This document shows positions 1-10,990 of a stretch of DNA of 64,000 nt, in pieces. Every line of letters starts with the position of its first letter. The stretch's first letter is position 1. Origin of the DNA: Prorocentrum cordatum (lineage: Eukaryota > Sar > Dinophyceae > Prorocentrales > Prorocentraceae); the NCBI GenBank assembly GCA_963575745.1, contig CAUYUJ010022057.1, positions 16,001 through 80,000 on the forward strand, read 5' to 3'. The notes beneath the pieces are model-generated. The model ran no database searches. It was given only the letters and a program-made list of their open reading frames with translations, and was not told the origin of the DNA. The position numbers and the translations under genes are program-made.

Positions 1-699
1 ATGGGTGTCCAAAGGGATTGTATCCTTCTCGCCCATCCTTATTCGCAGTTTTGGCTGTAGCTGTTTCGAGATGGTGAAGTGTTGTTCCGTTGTGTTCAGT
101 TGTTCCGTTGAGTTTTGCTTCTTCCGTTTGGAGGGGATCTGCGGGGGCCTCCGTGGCCCTGTGGAGCGCTCGCGCCTTGTTGCTCTGGCCGCCCAGAGAC
201 GGCACAGGAGGAGGGGCTCAAGCGCTTCGACGTCCTCTGGTCTGATCCGCCCTTGCCGGTCACCACTGCAAGGCCCCCCACTTCGCGGTCCAGGGTCTCC
301 GACCGCTTGCCTCCTGCTGTCCCACGCCGCCGCGCGGCCTCGCGCTCGTGCCCGTCCTCGGCACGCCCGCGGTGCACTCCACGCTCTGAGCGCTTCTCGT
401 CCTGGCCCGCCCGCCCCCCCCGTTCTCCCCGCGCGCCTCCGTGCCCGAGCTGCTCACGGCGAGCCCCGCCCGCTGCCCGACCTGCGCCCGCACCTGCTCC
501 CGCTCGCTTGCGCCGGCCGGCATGGGAGGTAAGTCGGACGCCGCTGTCCTCCTCGACCTGTGCCGAAGCCTCCAGGGAGGGCCTCCGAGGGAGGGCGGTT
601 TCCAGGGGTCTCGAGGGGCCCCTTGGAGTTTTCCGAGGGCCCTCGGCGGCAGCGGAGAAGAAACGGGGAGGGGGGAGGGGGCTGGGTGGGCAGGGATGA
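1..699. other. GC-rich sequence without a recognised gene
   Basis: No gene family, zinc finger, membrane pattern or retroelement motif was recognised in any frame. The long open frames on both strands reflect high GC and few stop codons. The segment runs into the GGA tract that follows. Confidence 0.5.
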
Positions 700-1745
700 C
701 GAAAGAGGAGGAGGGGGAGGGGGCATAGGAGGAGGAGGAGGAGGAGGAGGAGGAGAGGAGGAAGGAGGATGGGAAAAATGAAGAAGAGGAGGAGGAGGAG
801 GAGGAGGAGGAGGAGCAAGATCAGCAGGAGACGAGCAGCAGGATGAGGAAGCGGAGGGAACAAGGACGTGCAGAACGAAAACGACGAGAAGGAGGAGGCC
901 GACGACAGCCGGTTCGGAGGTAATGAGGAGGGAGGAGGTGAGGATGGGACAGAGGCGGAGGTTTTGGAGGCAGGAGCGAGGGGGGGAGGAGGAGGAGCGG
1001 AGAGGTGCTGGCTGATGATGATGTGGCTGCGGGGGCCAGGGGGCGAATCGGCGCGCTGCGCACGCGCTCGCGCGCCCGCGCCGCGGGGGCCAGCCGGGAG
1101 GCGAGTTGGAACAACAGCTCCAAACCCAAGCCTGCGGAGGCGCCCGCGAGGACATCCGCGTCGCCCGTGCTTTGTGGGGACCGACTCCCCCTCCCTCTCC
1201 TCCTCCTCCTCCTCCTCCTCTACTCCGCCTCTCTCCTCCTCCGCCTCCTCCTCCTTCTCCTTCTCCTTCTCCTCCTCCTCCCTCTCCTTCCCCCTTCCCC
1301 TCCTCCTGCTTCTCCTTCCTGCTCATGCCTCCCTCCATGTTCCTCCTCCTCCTCCTCCTTCTCCTCCACCTCCTCCATCTCCTCCTCCTCCTCCTCCCGC
1401 CCCTCTACCTCCTTTTCCTCCTCCTCCTCCTCCTTCCCTTGCCTTTTCTCCTCCCTCGTCCTCCTCCCTCCTTCCTTCTTCCTGAGAGGTCGAGAGGTCT
1501 AGGTTTTTTTGTCGCTGTTCTGTTTGGAAGGAGGAGCGGGAGCAGGAAGGCGATACGTGAAGCAGAAGGACGTCCGAGGGAGGGAGAGCAGCATGAGAAG
1601 GAGCAGGCCGAGGAGGTGGAGGAAGAGGAACAGCAGGAGGACAACAGGGGAGGAGGAGGAGGAGGAGGAGGAGGAGGAGGAGGAGGAGGAGGAGGAGGAG
1701 GAGGAGGAGGAGGAGGAGAAGAAGGAGGAGGAGGAGGAGGAGCAG
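700..1745. repeat. Alternating GGA and TCC trinucleotide tracts
   Basis: GGA-rich blocks lie at about 700-1000 and 1655-1745, and a TCC-rich block at about 1190-1485. Their opposite orientation would allow pairing. They create long Glu/Gly, Leu, Ser or Pro frames on both strands, which I do not treat as genes. Similar tracts recur at 2085, 5825, 14660, 27600, 34334, 35230, 37520 and 48787. Confidence 0.9.
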
Positions 1746-2529
1746 GAACATGAGCATGGGCAGGGGCGATGGAGGAAGAGTCTTCTTGTCATTGTTCCCC
1801 ATGTGGGCCTTGTGCTATCAGCGTAGCCCCCGGAAGCGCCAGCGCCTGCTGCGGCCCCTTCGACCAGCAGGCTGGTGGCCGATGGAGTGCGGACGCTTTG
1901 CGGCCAGACCCACCTAGAGTCCATCGGGCGGGGGGGGGGGCCAGGCCCAGGTTTCGATGGGGAGGGCTGGACCTGGTCGCGGCTTCAAGTCGGCGAGGCA
2001 CGGCTCGTCGCTGCTGGGCCGATTGCTCCGCCTGGATCCCAGCGGTGTTGTACTGCTCGTCGTCCTTCAGATCCTTCGCCTTGCCTTTCTCCTCCTCCTC
2101 TTCCTCCTCCTCCTCATCATCCTCCTCCCGCCGTCTTCCCCTCCTCACTTCTCCCTCCTTCCCCTTCACGCCTTCCTCCCCAGATGCCCGACGTCGTGAT
2201 GCGTTTCACAACGTGCCCCCCCCCCCCCGAAGCTTTGGATCCCTTGCCTGAAGCGTGTGCGTCATCCTGGGCCGTTGTTGATGGTCATCCGAGGCTCAGC
2301 GCTGACCAACACTCTTTGCCGTGTTTCTGTTACGCCACGAGGATGGCAGGGTCCCTCTTCTCTCCGTACCCTCCGTTCCGCCTCTCGTTTGAGGCACCTG
2401 GCCCTCCGCGCGACAAGGAAACCGAAGAAGGCCGAGGAGTATAAGGGATCCGACGCCGACTTTCCTACGCTGGGCGGTGCTCTGCTTAGCCTCATGCGAG
2501 CAGTGAGAGGAGAGCGAGGAGGATGAGGA
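1746..2529. other. Mixed sequence without a recognised gene
   Basis: Mostly unique GC-rich sequence with a short TCC tract at about 2085-2130. Nothing here resembles a known protein, and no frame is both long and of ordinary composition. Confidence 0.45.
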
Positions 2530-2602
2530 GGAGGAGGAGGAGGGAGGGGACAAACGAGGAAGCTGATGATGTTGATGATCATGGTGATGACGGTGATGGT
2601 GT

Positions 2603-2652
<50 letters not shown>

Positions 2653-3075
2653 ATGATGATGATGATGATGCTGATGATGATACTGGTGCTGATGCTGATG
2701 ACTGCGATGATGATATTGATGATGCTGCTGCTTATGATGATGATGGTAGTGGTGATAATGATGATGCCGTCGATGGTGCTGATGATGCTAATGATGATGC
2801 TGATGATGATGACGATGATGATGATGCTGATGATGATGATGATCATGACCATGATTGTCATGCTTATCATGATTGTCATGATGATGAGGATGATCATGGT
2901 GATCATGATGATCATGCTGATCATGATGATGCTGATGCTGATGATGGTGATGATGATGATGAAGATGATGATGATGACGATGACTATGATAATGCTGATG
3001 ATGATGCTGATGATGATGACGAGGAGGATGAGGATGAGGATGAGAATGAGGATGAGGCTGAAGATGAGAAAGAGC
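2530..3075 (+). repeat. GAT trinucleotide tract
   Basis: Runs of GAT with scattered GCT, GGT and GAC triplets continue for more than 500 bp. The same DNA reads as poly-Asp, poly-Met or poly-Ile on the given strand and poly-His or poly-Ile on the other, so the apparent proteins are artefacts. A second block of the same type lies at about 4500-5130. Confidence 0.93.
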
Positions 3076-3087
3076 GTGTTCTACCGC

Positions 3088-4168
3088 TGCTGGCGGAAAA
3101 CCGGGGGGGGTCACTACCGGTTCGACCCCCCCCCCCACCCCCCACCCCTCACCCCCGCCCCCCCCCCCCTCCGAAAACGGGGGTTCACTACCGGTACGAA
3201 CCCCTCCCCCCCCCCGCCCCCCCCTGCTCATCCATGAAAACCGGGGGGTGTCACTACCGGTTCGAACCCCCCCCCCCTCCCCCCCCCCCCTTCCGGATCC
3301 GGAAAACCGGGGGGGGTCACTACCGGTTCGAAAACCCCCCCCCCCTCGAAAACCGAGTGGGGGTGCGGACAGTGGTGGGGACGGTGTTGGTGGGGACAGT
3401 GGTGAGGGGATAGCGGGACAGTGGTGGGGACAGTGGGACAGTGGTGGGGACGGTAGTGGTGGGGACAGTGGTGGGGACAATGGTGGGAACAGGGGGGGAC
3501 AGTGGACAGTGGTGGTGACGGTGGTTGTGGGGACAGTGGTGTGGGGACAATGGGGATGAGGTGGAAACAGTGGGACAGTGGAGGGTACAATGGTGGTGGG
3601 GACAGTGGTGAAGGCGGTGGCGAGGACGGCGGTGGGACAATGGGACAGAGGTACAGTGGGGACAGTGGTGGGGACAGTGGGGACAGTGGTGGAACAGTGG
3701 GACAGTCCAGTGGGACAGCGGAGGAGTCAGTGGGACAGTGGGGACAGTGGGGATAGTCGGGCAGTGGTTGGGGCCGTGGAGACAGTGGGGAGAGTGGAAC
3801 CGTGGTGGGAACAGTTCTGGGGACAGCGGGGACAGTGCGACAGTGGTGGGGCCACTGGTGGGGACAGTAGGGGCGGTGGTGGAACCAGTGGGGACAGCGG
3901 TGGTGAGGACAGAGGTGCTGGGAACACCAGTGGGGGATGTGATGCGGACGGTGGTGGGGACCGGGAGTTCGTTTGCAGGCGGGGGCGGCGAGAGGGGGGG
4001 GGGGGGGCGGGGGTGGGGGGGGGGGGGGGGGGGGAGGGGGGGGGGGGGGGGGGGTTTTTCGAACCCGTAGTGACCCCCCCCCCGTTTTACCGGATCCGGA
4101 GGGGGTGGGGGAGGGGGGGTTAGGGGTATCGAACCGGTAGTGACCCCCCGACACCCCCCCCCGGTTTT
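3088..4168. repeat. GACAGTGG minisatellite bracketed by inverted CCGG/TTCGAA blocks
   Basis: The core (about 3365-3965) is an irregular array of GACAGTGGTGGGGACAGTGG-like units. To the left, four blocks reading AAAACCGG, a G run, TCACTACCGGTTCGA recur at about 3097, 3174, 3236 and 3302. To the right the same block appears in reverse complement at about 4048-4095 and 4128-4168. The region is therefore a minisatellite between inverted copies of one short motif. No coding potential is supported. Confidence 0.8.
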
Positions 4169-4272
4169 CGAGCGGGAGGGGGGGGGGGGGGGGGGGGGAA
4201 GGGGTAGGGGAGGGGGGGGTTTTGCCGGGAGGGAGGGGGGGGGGGGGGGGGGGGGGGGGGTGGGGTGGGGGG

Positions 4273-4340
<68 letters not shown>

Positions 4341-4440
4341 GGGGGGGGGGGGGGGAGAGTGGGGGGGGAGGGGTTCCGGCAGGGGGGGGAGGGGGGGGGG
4401 GATTTTTTTCGGAGGGGGGGGGGGGGGGGAGACCCCCGGG
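4169..4440. repeat. Long poly-G tract
   Basis: Nearly uninterrupted guanine runs, broken by single A or T bases. Such DNA can form G-quadruplexes and is hard to sequence, so the lengths given here may not be exact. Smaller blocks occur at about 12000-12115. Confidence 0.9.
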
Positions 4441-4499
4441 CTCCGGAGGAAAAGGTTGGCAATTTTCCACAGTAAAGGGGCGGTGGATCACGCTCTCTC

Positions 4500-4586
4500 G
4501 AAGATGAGGATGATGACAATGATGATGGTGATGGTGATGGTGATGATGGTGACGATGATGATGCTGCTGCTGATGATGATGAATAA

Positions 4587-4618
<32 letters not shown>

Positions 4619-4845
4619 GGATGCGGATGAGGATGCTGTTGCTGATGCTGATGCTGATGCTGATGCTGCTGATGTTGATGATGATGATGAGGATATGATG
4701 ATGATGATTATGACGATGACGATGACGATGACGTTGACGATGACGATGACGATGATGATGATGATGATGAAAATGATGATGATGATGATGTTGATGATGA
4801 TGATGATGGTGATGGTGATGGTGATGGTGATGGTGATGGTGATGG

Positions 4846-4880
<35 letters not shown>

Positions 4881-4945
4881 GTGGTGATGGTGATGGTGAT
4901 GGTGATGATGATGATGCTCATGATGACGATGACGATGACGATGAC

Positions 4946-5031
<86 letters not shown>

Positions 5032-5180
5032 TGATGATGATGACGATGACGATGATGATGGTGATGATGATGATGATAATGTTGATGATGATGAGGGTGA
5101 GGATGAGGATGAGGATGAGGATGAGGATGAGGATGGAGGAGGAGGAGGAGGAGGTGGAGGAGGAGGGGAGGGGAGGGAGG
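4500..5180 (+). repeat. GAT/GAC trinucleotide tract ending in GGA repeats
   Basis: A second long GAT block with GATGAC and GATGGT sub-arrays, followed by a short GGA tract at 5130-5180. The GGA tract directly precedes the retrotransposon scrap at 5229. Confidence 0.92.
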
Positions 5181-5228
5181 CGAAGAACATGTGGAGAGTC
5201 CATGGAGGTGGGAGGATTATGGTGATGA

Positions 5229-5774
5229 GCAGGCAGTGAAAGTGCTGCAAGGCAGCACTTTCTTTATGTCACGGAGTCACAAATTCTTCGAGATGTTGTA
5301 AGTGGACATGCTGCTAAGTCACACGACCCAGCGTACGAGGCGCTCCTGACACGGGTGCTGAACAGGATCGTCGATCACATGGGCAGAGGTTGGCTACCCC
5401 CGCGCATCAACCAAGACCGGGTGCAGTGGTGGAGGCGGGATTACAACAAGGTGGCCGACGGTTTGGCTGATGTCACCATGGACAAGCGGTGCACTTGGAC
5501 AAGGAAATACACGACTATTCAACGCATAGACAACGCCAACCTCATCATCCAGACAGACGGAGGACTTCGTGAACGAGACTGCGCAGCAGCGTCGTTCATC
5601 ATCGGGCTCTGGGGTAAGCAGGATATCGAAGACGACGACAGCAAGTATTATTACGAGCCGTGGGTCGTACATGGCACATTTCTAGTATTACCTATGACCG
5701 CATCCGGCGCAGAAGCAATACCATTAGATGATGCTTCCCGGGAAGCTGCTGCCCTTCTTGCAACAAGAGTGTAG
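5229..5774 (+). pseudogene. RNase H-like C-terminal fragment of a retrotransposon
   Basis: The frame is open from 5229 to the TAG at 5772-5774; the first GTG is at 5355, but coding-like sequence starts earlier. It contains a TESQ segment about where a DSQ-type RNase H motif would lie, then NKVADGLADVTMD, typical of the end of an RNase H domain in dinoflagellate retroelements. After that comes IIQTDGGLRERDCAAASFII, which looks like the first catalytic strand (Asp), and later SREAAALL, which fits the second motif (Glu). The 5' side is cut by GAT/GGA repeats. It is a truncated relic. The family is inferred from motifs only. Confidence 0.6.
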
Positions 5775-5819
5775 AAACAGTTGAAGTCTGAGGTTTCTTG
5801 GGCTGTGGCAAAGAAAGGA

Positions 5820-5915
5820 ACAGAAAGAGGAGGAGGAGGCGGAGGAGGAGGAGGAGGCGGAGGAGGAGGCGGAGGCGGAGGAGGAGGAGGAGGAAAAGGA
5901 GGAAAAGGAGGAGGA
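5820..5915 (+). repeat. GGA/GGC trinucleotide tract
   Basis: GGAGGAGGC-type repeats just downstream of the RNase H relic. GGA or TCC tracts flank several retroelement relics in this window. Confidence 0.9.
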
Positions 5916-6025
5916 GGGCCGTTGAAACGCTACGCGTGGGAGTGGTGGCATACAAGTGAACCTTCGACGAGAGGGAGACCCCGGCATCAAGATGTGCTGA
6001 ACCCTGGCGACCTGGGCAAGTGCTT

Positions 6026-6141
6026 GGCATCGCTCGGGCGTGTGCATTTTTCTTCTGCGAGGACCATCGAGGAGCATCCTTGATCATTTGGCGAAAAAAA
6101 CCACGCACGAAACCGAAAAAAAACACAGGGAATGGACGTCC
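6026..6141 (+). repeat. Dispersed ~116-bp repeat, copy 1
   Basis: The segment from GGCATCGCTCGGGCGTG to GGAATGGACGTCC recurs in the same orientation at 23631-23747 with only scattered differences (for example GGGCGTG against GGACGTG). Both include the blocks GAGGACCATCGAGGAGCATC and TTGATCATTTGGCGAAAAA. Neither shows coding features. It may be part of a retroelement tail or a short interspersed element. Confidence 0.75.
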
Positions 6142-6485
6142 GAGCGATGGCCAGAGTGTTTCCATGCTGCCGAGAGCCAGCTGGCCCTGATCCTGCGGAA
6201 GCCGTGGTTGTATCGCACCCGTGGGCCGATCTCGGCCATGCTCTTGTGGCTGGAAACTGGTGGTTGGTCGTGGGAAGGGCCTGCAGTTTGTGCTTCCAAG
6301 AATGGATTCAAGTGGATCCTCACCGAACGTCCCCCCACTGAGATCTCTGAAGTTTTTTGGGGGGGACCTCCGCCAGACCCTGTGCATGAGAGTTACTGCC
6401 CCTAGCCTAACCAACGCTCCTGGGGGGTCAGAAGTCTTAGAGGGAGGTCTGTGGCTGCCCCTGAGCCCGCGCGTAGCAAGAAAAC

Positions 6486-6770
6486 GGCCTCTCTCCTGCG
6501 CAAGTGCACCTTTATTGCCAAGTGATGTCGGGCATTGTCCCGACTGGCAAGGCCCTCGCAGGATGGGGCCACGATGTGGACACCAAATGCTCTCTTTGTC
6601 TTGCACACGAGGACACGCTGTGGCATAGACGTTGGGAGTGCGCTCGCCCCGATGTTGTGCAAAAGCGGCCCGAGTGTTTTGGTGATGGAACCCTGGACCA
6701 GATCCGAGGGACCGCCAACGAGTGCTTATTGTGTTCGCGTTTACGAGCCCCGTTTCCCCGGGCTCCTTGA
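6486..6770 (+). pseudogene. Zinc-finger fragment of a non-LTR retrotransposon
   Basis: The frame reads SPAQVHLYCQVMSGIVPTGK and then a Cys-X2-Cys-X8-His-X4-Cys cluster (CSLCLAHEDTLWHRRWEC at about 6591-6644). The spacing and the DT-L-H pattern match the zinc-binding segment that follows the reverse transcriptase in many LINEs. No polymerase domain survives upstream in frame. The sequence from 6142 to 6485 is compatible with more of the same relic in shifted frames, but I cannot prove it. Confidence 0.5.
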
Positions 6771-6904
6771 GCCAGCTGCGGATTGACACCTGGTGTTGTG
6801 CGGGAGTGTTAAGTGTCATCGGCCTGAGAGTTGTTATAATCATACACGTTGCGCTCTGGTGCGTATTAAGTCTGATTAGCTTCAATTAGTTTCGGTTAAG
6901 GTTG

Positions 6905-7134
6905 GTCATTGGGCCCGGCCCGGCCCGCGCCGCCGCATCTTGGCCTTGCTAGTCCAGCCGGACCTGCGCCAGTCCAGCGCAGCCCAGCGCATTGCGTTGT
7001 AGCCCTGCCGCCCAGGCCGACCTGCGTGCTAACAGGGCCTTGGCAGCCCGGCCCAAATCAACGCGTCCCAGCTGTGTCTGTCCAGCCGGACCTACGTCAG
7101 TCCAGCTCAACTCAGCGCATTGCGGCATGGCCCA
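6905..7134. repeat. Short direct duplication in GC-rich DNA
   Basis: The block GTCCAGCCGGACCTGCGCCA with its surroundings at about 6952-7010 recurs at about 7078-7130. Both copies continue into CAGCGCATTGCG. No gene seen. Confidence 0.6.
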
Positions 7135-8050
7135 GGTCGCCCCGGCGGACCCGTCTGCTAACGGAGCTCGCGCAGACGAGCAGGCATTGCATCCGCTCGT
7201 CGGGCGTCAGCAGCGTCGCCCGCTCATGACGCGGGTTCGCGGCGTCTCCGAACCGCCGAGAACATGGGCCGGGGCCTTGTCCAGGCGCGCCAGTCCCAGT
7301 AGCCCGGCTGCCCGCGTTGGCCACCGAGCAAGGGGCGCCCGCGCGGGGCCCCGGCGCGGATTCGACCCCGGCGGCTACCGAGCGCTGCGCGGCCCGATCG
7401 AAGCGTCAGCGCCGTGGCCCCCGCGGCGCCGCTCTGACACGCGGGGCGACGAGCGTGTCGGAACCCGGGGCCCACCCTGCAACCTCACTTTTGTAGGGGT
7501 CGTCTTCGCGAAGGCCGCGTTGGATGGTGTTGGAGCGGCTGGTTGAGCATGGCGCGCGGCGGTCGACCTCGAGCTCGGCAGTGCTCGCGGGCGCGCATCC
7601 CCTGGCACGCGCTCGCAGATCGCCCGCGGCGGGGGCGGCGACGAAGCCGACGACGAAGGAGCGAGTCGTTGGTTTGCCGAGACGGGAAACGCTGAAGCGC
7701 GGGACCAGAGTGGGCCGTGTCGCGGCGCAATCTCTAATGCTGCGCACGGTCGTCCCTCGGGCAGGCCAGGCCGCGCCGCCGCGGCCCCCCGCCCTTCGTT
7801 GACTTCCCGGAAGACATTTGCTGATATTACGCACAATTTTTCTGGGCCGGCATGGGGGGGCGCGCCGAGCTGGCCTAGACGTCGCAAGCAGCAGGCGCAT
7901 ATCGGCGGGCGGAGGAGCGCGGCCACAGGGCCAAGCGGAGGCCCGAGTTCAGTCTTCCGCGCCAGGGTGGCCACGGCCGAGACAGCGCGCAGAGACCGCG
8001 GCGCCCGCGGCCCCTCCGCCGTGGCAGGACCGCCGGCACTTGGCATCGGG
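7135..8050 (+). repeat. Left arm of a large inverted duplication
   Basis: Five stretches here match the reverse complement of the right arm in order: 7135-7285 with 13018-13170; 7440-7570 with about 12325-12470; 7547-7790 with 12105-12340; 7799-7940 with 11835-11990; 7930-8050 with 11505-11612. Examples include the paired block GACGAAGCCGACGACGAA and the triplet-like CCTGCTCGTCTGCGCGAGC. The arms are diverged but clearly homologous by eye. No coding frame is shared between them, so I regard this as non-coding repeat DNA. Confidence 0.8.
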
Positions 8051-8515
8051 TCGCTGCTGCTCTCCGATGGTATATGCTGCCCTCTGCTGCTCTCTGCTGT
8101 GGTCCGCCGTCTCGCCGCGCGCCCTGCGACCCGCGTCCAATCAATTTCCGGCCCCCCATTGCCAGCGTAACATGCGCAGTCTTTCGGGCAGGCCCGACCA
8201 GCGACTGCGCGGATGCGATCTAAACGCGCGCGGGGAACATTGCGACGTCTCTAGGCGGCCCCCGATGGACGCGTCAGTTGGGCGCTTGCCATGCCGCGGC
8301 ATCCAACGCGCGACGCTGCTGCAACCCTCCTCGGGTGCTCGCTGCACCTCGCAGCGCGCGCGCGCGCGACGCTGGGCACCCTTCCAGGATGTGCCTTGCC
8401 ATGCCGCGCCGCACCGCGCGTTCCGTCGACGCCGCAGCCTGGGGGGCACCCTGCCACGCGTCCGGGAACGCCGCGCCGCGATCCCAGCCTCCAGGGAAGA
8501 GGGGGCAGAGGGATG
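8051..8515. other. GC-rich sequence without a recognised gene
   Basis: Very GC-rich, with a CGCG-rich stretch at about 8350-8372. Open frames on both strands overlap and look arbitrary. Nothing recognised. Confidence 0.45.
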
Positions 8516-8519
8516 GGGG

Positions 8520-8750
8520 CAAATGTAGCGCCGGGCGCGGGGTGGGCGGGCGCGGGATGGGTCGCCGCGGGGCGGGGTGGGTCGCTGCGCGAGGGGGCGG
8601 GCGCGGGGCGGGTCGCGGGGTGGGTCGCCGCGGGGCGGGGCGCGGGTGGGTCGCGGGCGGGTCGCGCGGCGGGTCGCGGGGTGGGTCGCGGGCGGTTCGC
8701 GCGGGTCGCGGACGGGTCGCGGGCGGGGGTCGCGAGGGGGGGGGCGACGA
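8520..8750 (+). repeat. GGGTCGCGGG minisatellite
   Basis: Tandem degenerate units of GGGTCGC and GGGGCGGG. The regular G runs could form quadruplexes. Apparent proteins here are Arg/Gly/Pro artefacts. Confidence 0.85.
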
Positions 8751-9229
8751 CGCAGCGAGAGTCAGCATCGCGGAACTCCACTTCAGCCACGCACCCGGGG
8801 ACAACGAATGACCGCGCGGGACCACTCGCTCTAATCAGGGAGGAAGGCGACGGTGCGATAAGGAAAGAGCGGCCCACCGAGGTCCAAGAGGAGCCACGGC
8901 GCTCGAAAATACCGCGAACTATTTGGATCTATCGCGGGCTAGTGACATCCCCGCGTGGCCAAGAAGCTCGGAGCTATAACGAACGACGGCGAACTAATAG
9001 TAGCTGACATGGTTCCGGCACATCAGGGCTCCACTGAGAAACACATTGGGGGCTACCCCGAGATGTTTCGAGCGGGCGCGAACTCATCGGGGCTCCTCGG
9101 GGCAAGGAGTTCTGGGGCGGGTGCGATCTACAACGAGCTAGTGCGACCGAGTCAGCGCCAGTGCGACCTCGCAACGCGAGCGCGGGGCCCGCCACTTAGG
9201 TGGCGCGAGTAGACGCAAGCTGGCGCAAC
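8751..9229. other. Mixed sequence without a recognised gene
   Basis: Moderate-GC sequence with short open frames only. No motif recognised. Confidence 0.4.
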
Positions 9230-9640
9230 GTAGTCGGCGCAAGTAGTACAGGCTAATTCAGCTAATTCGCAACATTTAGCTAATTTAGGTAGCTCGAGCT
9301 ATCCCAGCTAATTTAGCTAAATTTGCTCGAGCTTATATACGAGCTGATTCAGCGAATCAGATCGAGCACATACAACCTACTTTAGCGAATTCCTTCGCAC
9401 TAGCTCGAATTAGCTCGGCTGGTTCGAGTTAGCGCGAGCTAATTCGAGCGAGCGCGAGCTGAATTAGATCCACTAGCTTGTAGTATCTCGAAGTATCTCT
9501 AGCTATTGCGAGCTAGTTCTAGCTAATTTAGCTCATCAGCCCGAGCTAATACGAGCTTATTTAGTTAATTCGCCGTGCTAGCTCAAACTAGCTCGCATCA
9601 GCTTGTAGTAGCCTGTATTAGCTCGTATTAGCTCCGCTAT
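9230..9640. repeat. AGCTAATT-rich degenerate repeat
   Basis: The stretch is built of AGCTAATT, AGCTCGAGCT and GAGCTAAT words. AGCT is its own reverse complement, so the segment is rich in small palindromes. Its base composition is far more AT-rich than the neighbours. A related AGCTTAGC block lies at 36960-37040. Confidence 0.85.
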
Positions 9641-9739
9641 TCTTGCCCCTGGGAGCCTTTCTGGGCTCTAATCAGTTCGCGTGATCTTGGATTAGCGCGG
9701 CGCATGCTCGCCCCGCGCTGCCCCTCCGGACTCGGAATG

Positions 9740-9960
9740 CTGGTCTCGGAGGGCGCCGGGGGCTTTTTGGGGGGCAGTTCGAAGGCTTCCTCGGGGCTTC
9801 TGGGGGCTTCCCGGGCGCCTCTGAGCGGATCGCCCGTCGGGGCTCCCTCTTGGAGCCGTCTCGGGGGCCTCTTGGGCCGTCTTGGAGGCAGCTCGCGTCG
9901 GATTTCGATTCGATGCGGGTCGCGGGGCGCGGGGCGAGACGAGGGGGGGGTTCGTTCGGC
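9740..9960. repeat. CTTGGGGGCC minisatellite, first block
   Basis: Degenerate units of the 11-bp CTTGGGGNCNT family that recurs at 19885-20680, 22520-22760, 23160-23400, 24640-24735, 51080-51620 and, inverted, 59430-59575. Confidence 0.75.
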
Positions 9961-10416
9961 GAGCGACAGCAGCCGTTGACATGTCCGATAATTGGCCGGG
10001 GGTAGTAGAGAGCTGCATGGAGCAGGGAGCGCCAGCATATATCATCAGAGATCACGATCAGCAGACCGTAGCTGCGGGCGTCAGAGAGCCGCACGCCCCA
10101 TCAGCCCATCAGAGAACAGCAGAGACCTGCAGACGCCAGCGGACACGGCCAGAGACCAGCAAATACCAGACTCCAGCACAGGGCAGCAGAGACGAACGGA
10201 GATCATCCGAGCGCGCGTGCATACGCATGCACAAAGAACGCGTTGGCACCGCAGTGGCGGGGCCGCGCATATGTCGCCGAGTACCGAGCTTGGCGCGTAG
10301 GGGCTGTGTGCGCCGGTCGGGTAGAGTCATCCTCGCACGTGGATGCATTCGCGGCGGGCGCGCACGGGGGGGGGGCTCCATTGCTGCGAGTCTTCTTGCA
10401 CGCGCCAAGAACAGTT
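9961..10416. other. Unique sequence without a recognised gene
   Basis: CAGCAGA-rich sequence to about 10200, then GC-rich DNA. No protein family recognised. Confidence 0.4.
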
Positions 10417-10597
10417 ACTCCAGATTTCGCAATGAAGGGAGGGGGTCTCATTTCGGGGGGGGGGGTCTTCCAGGCTATCTTGGAGGGCCTGGGGGGTCTG
10501 GGGGCGATGTTTTGGAGGGTTCTCCCACGGGGGGGGTCTGAAATGGCTTGTCTTGGAGGGTCCAGAACCCCCTCCCTTTTATTGCGAAATCTGGAGT
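10417..10597 (+). mobile_element. Short inverted-repeat element (MITE-1), copy 1
   Basis: The 181-bp element begins ACTCCAGATTTCGCAATGAA and ends with the matching reverse complement (GCGAAATCTGGAGT). The copy at 10809 shows that the inverted ends reach about 32 bp. The interior carries CTTGGAGGG words and no coding sequence. Left and right flanks are themselves partly palindromic (AGAACAGTT on the left, AGTTCT on the right), and AGTT directly abuts both ends, a possible 4-bp target duplication. It is non-autonomous; the parent superfamily is unknown. Confidence 0.85.
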
Positions 10598-10808
10598 AGT
10601 TCTGCACTGGTGAGTCGGAGCTGCGCGGGGGGAGTGCGCGCGCCAGCGTGCCTCCAACCTCGCGCCTTCCTTCGCTCGCTGCCGCCGCTCCGCCCTCGAT
10701 GCCGGGGGGGCCCCTGAGATTTGTCGCGCCTGACGGCGAGGCCCCGCAGCTCGAGCCCCAGGTGGGCGATGCAGGCGCGTGAACTGATAGCGCTGCGCTG
10801 CATCCTGC
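10598..10808. other. Spacer between the two MITE-1 copies
   Basis: GC-rich sequence, no gene recognised. Confidence 0.4.
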
Positions 10809-10990
10809 ACTCCAGATTTCGCAATAAAAGGGAGGGGGTCTCATTTCGGGGGGGGTCTCTTCCAAGCTTTCTTGGAGGGCCTGGGGGGGTCTGGGGGCGA
10901 TGCTTTGGAGGGTTCTCCCACGGGGAGAGGTCGCAATTGGCTTGTCTTGGAGGGCCCAGACCCCCTCCCTTTTATTGCGAAATCTGGAGT
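10809..10990 (+). mobile_element. Short inverted-repeat element (MITE-1), copy 2
   Basis: Second copy (182 bp), same orientation, differing from copy 1 at scattered positions. Its terminal inverted repeats are perfect over about 33 bp, from ACTCCAGATTTCGCAATAAA inward to AGGGAGGGGGTCT. Flanks are CCTGC on the left and AGCAGG on the right, again palindromic. The interior has no ORF. Perfect ends suggest recent activity. Confidence 0.88.

Noticed and set aside
4169-4440. Telomere-like or regulatory G tract
   Set aside because: Runs are irregular poly-G without a telomere repeat unit; a sequencing or assembly artefact cannot be excluded.
3320-5203. Open frame of 627 codons on the opposite strand
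   Set aside because: Composed of GAT, poly-G and GACAGTGG repeats; the residues are runs of Ile, Ser, Pro and His.
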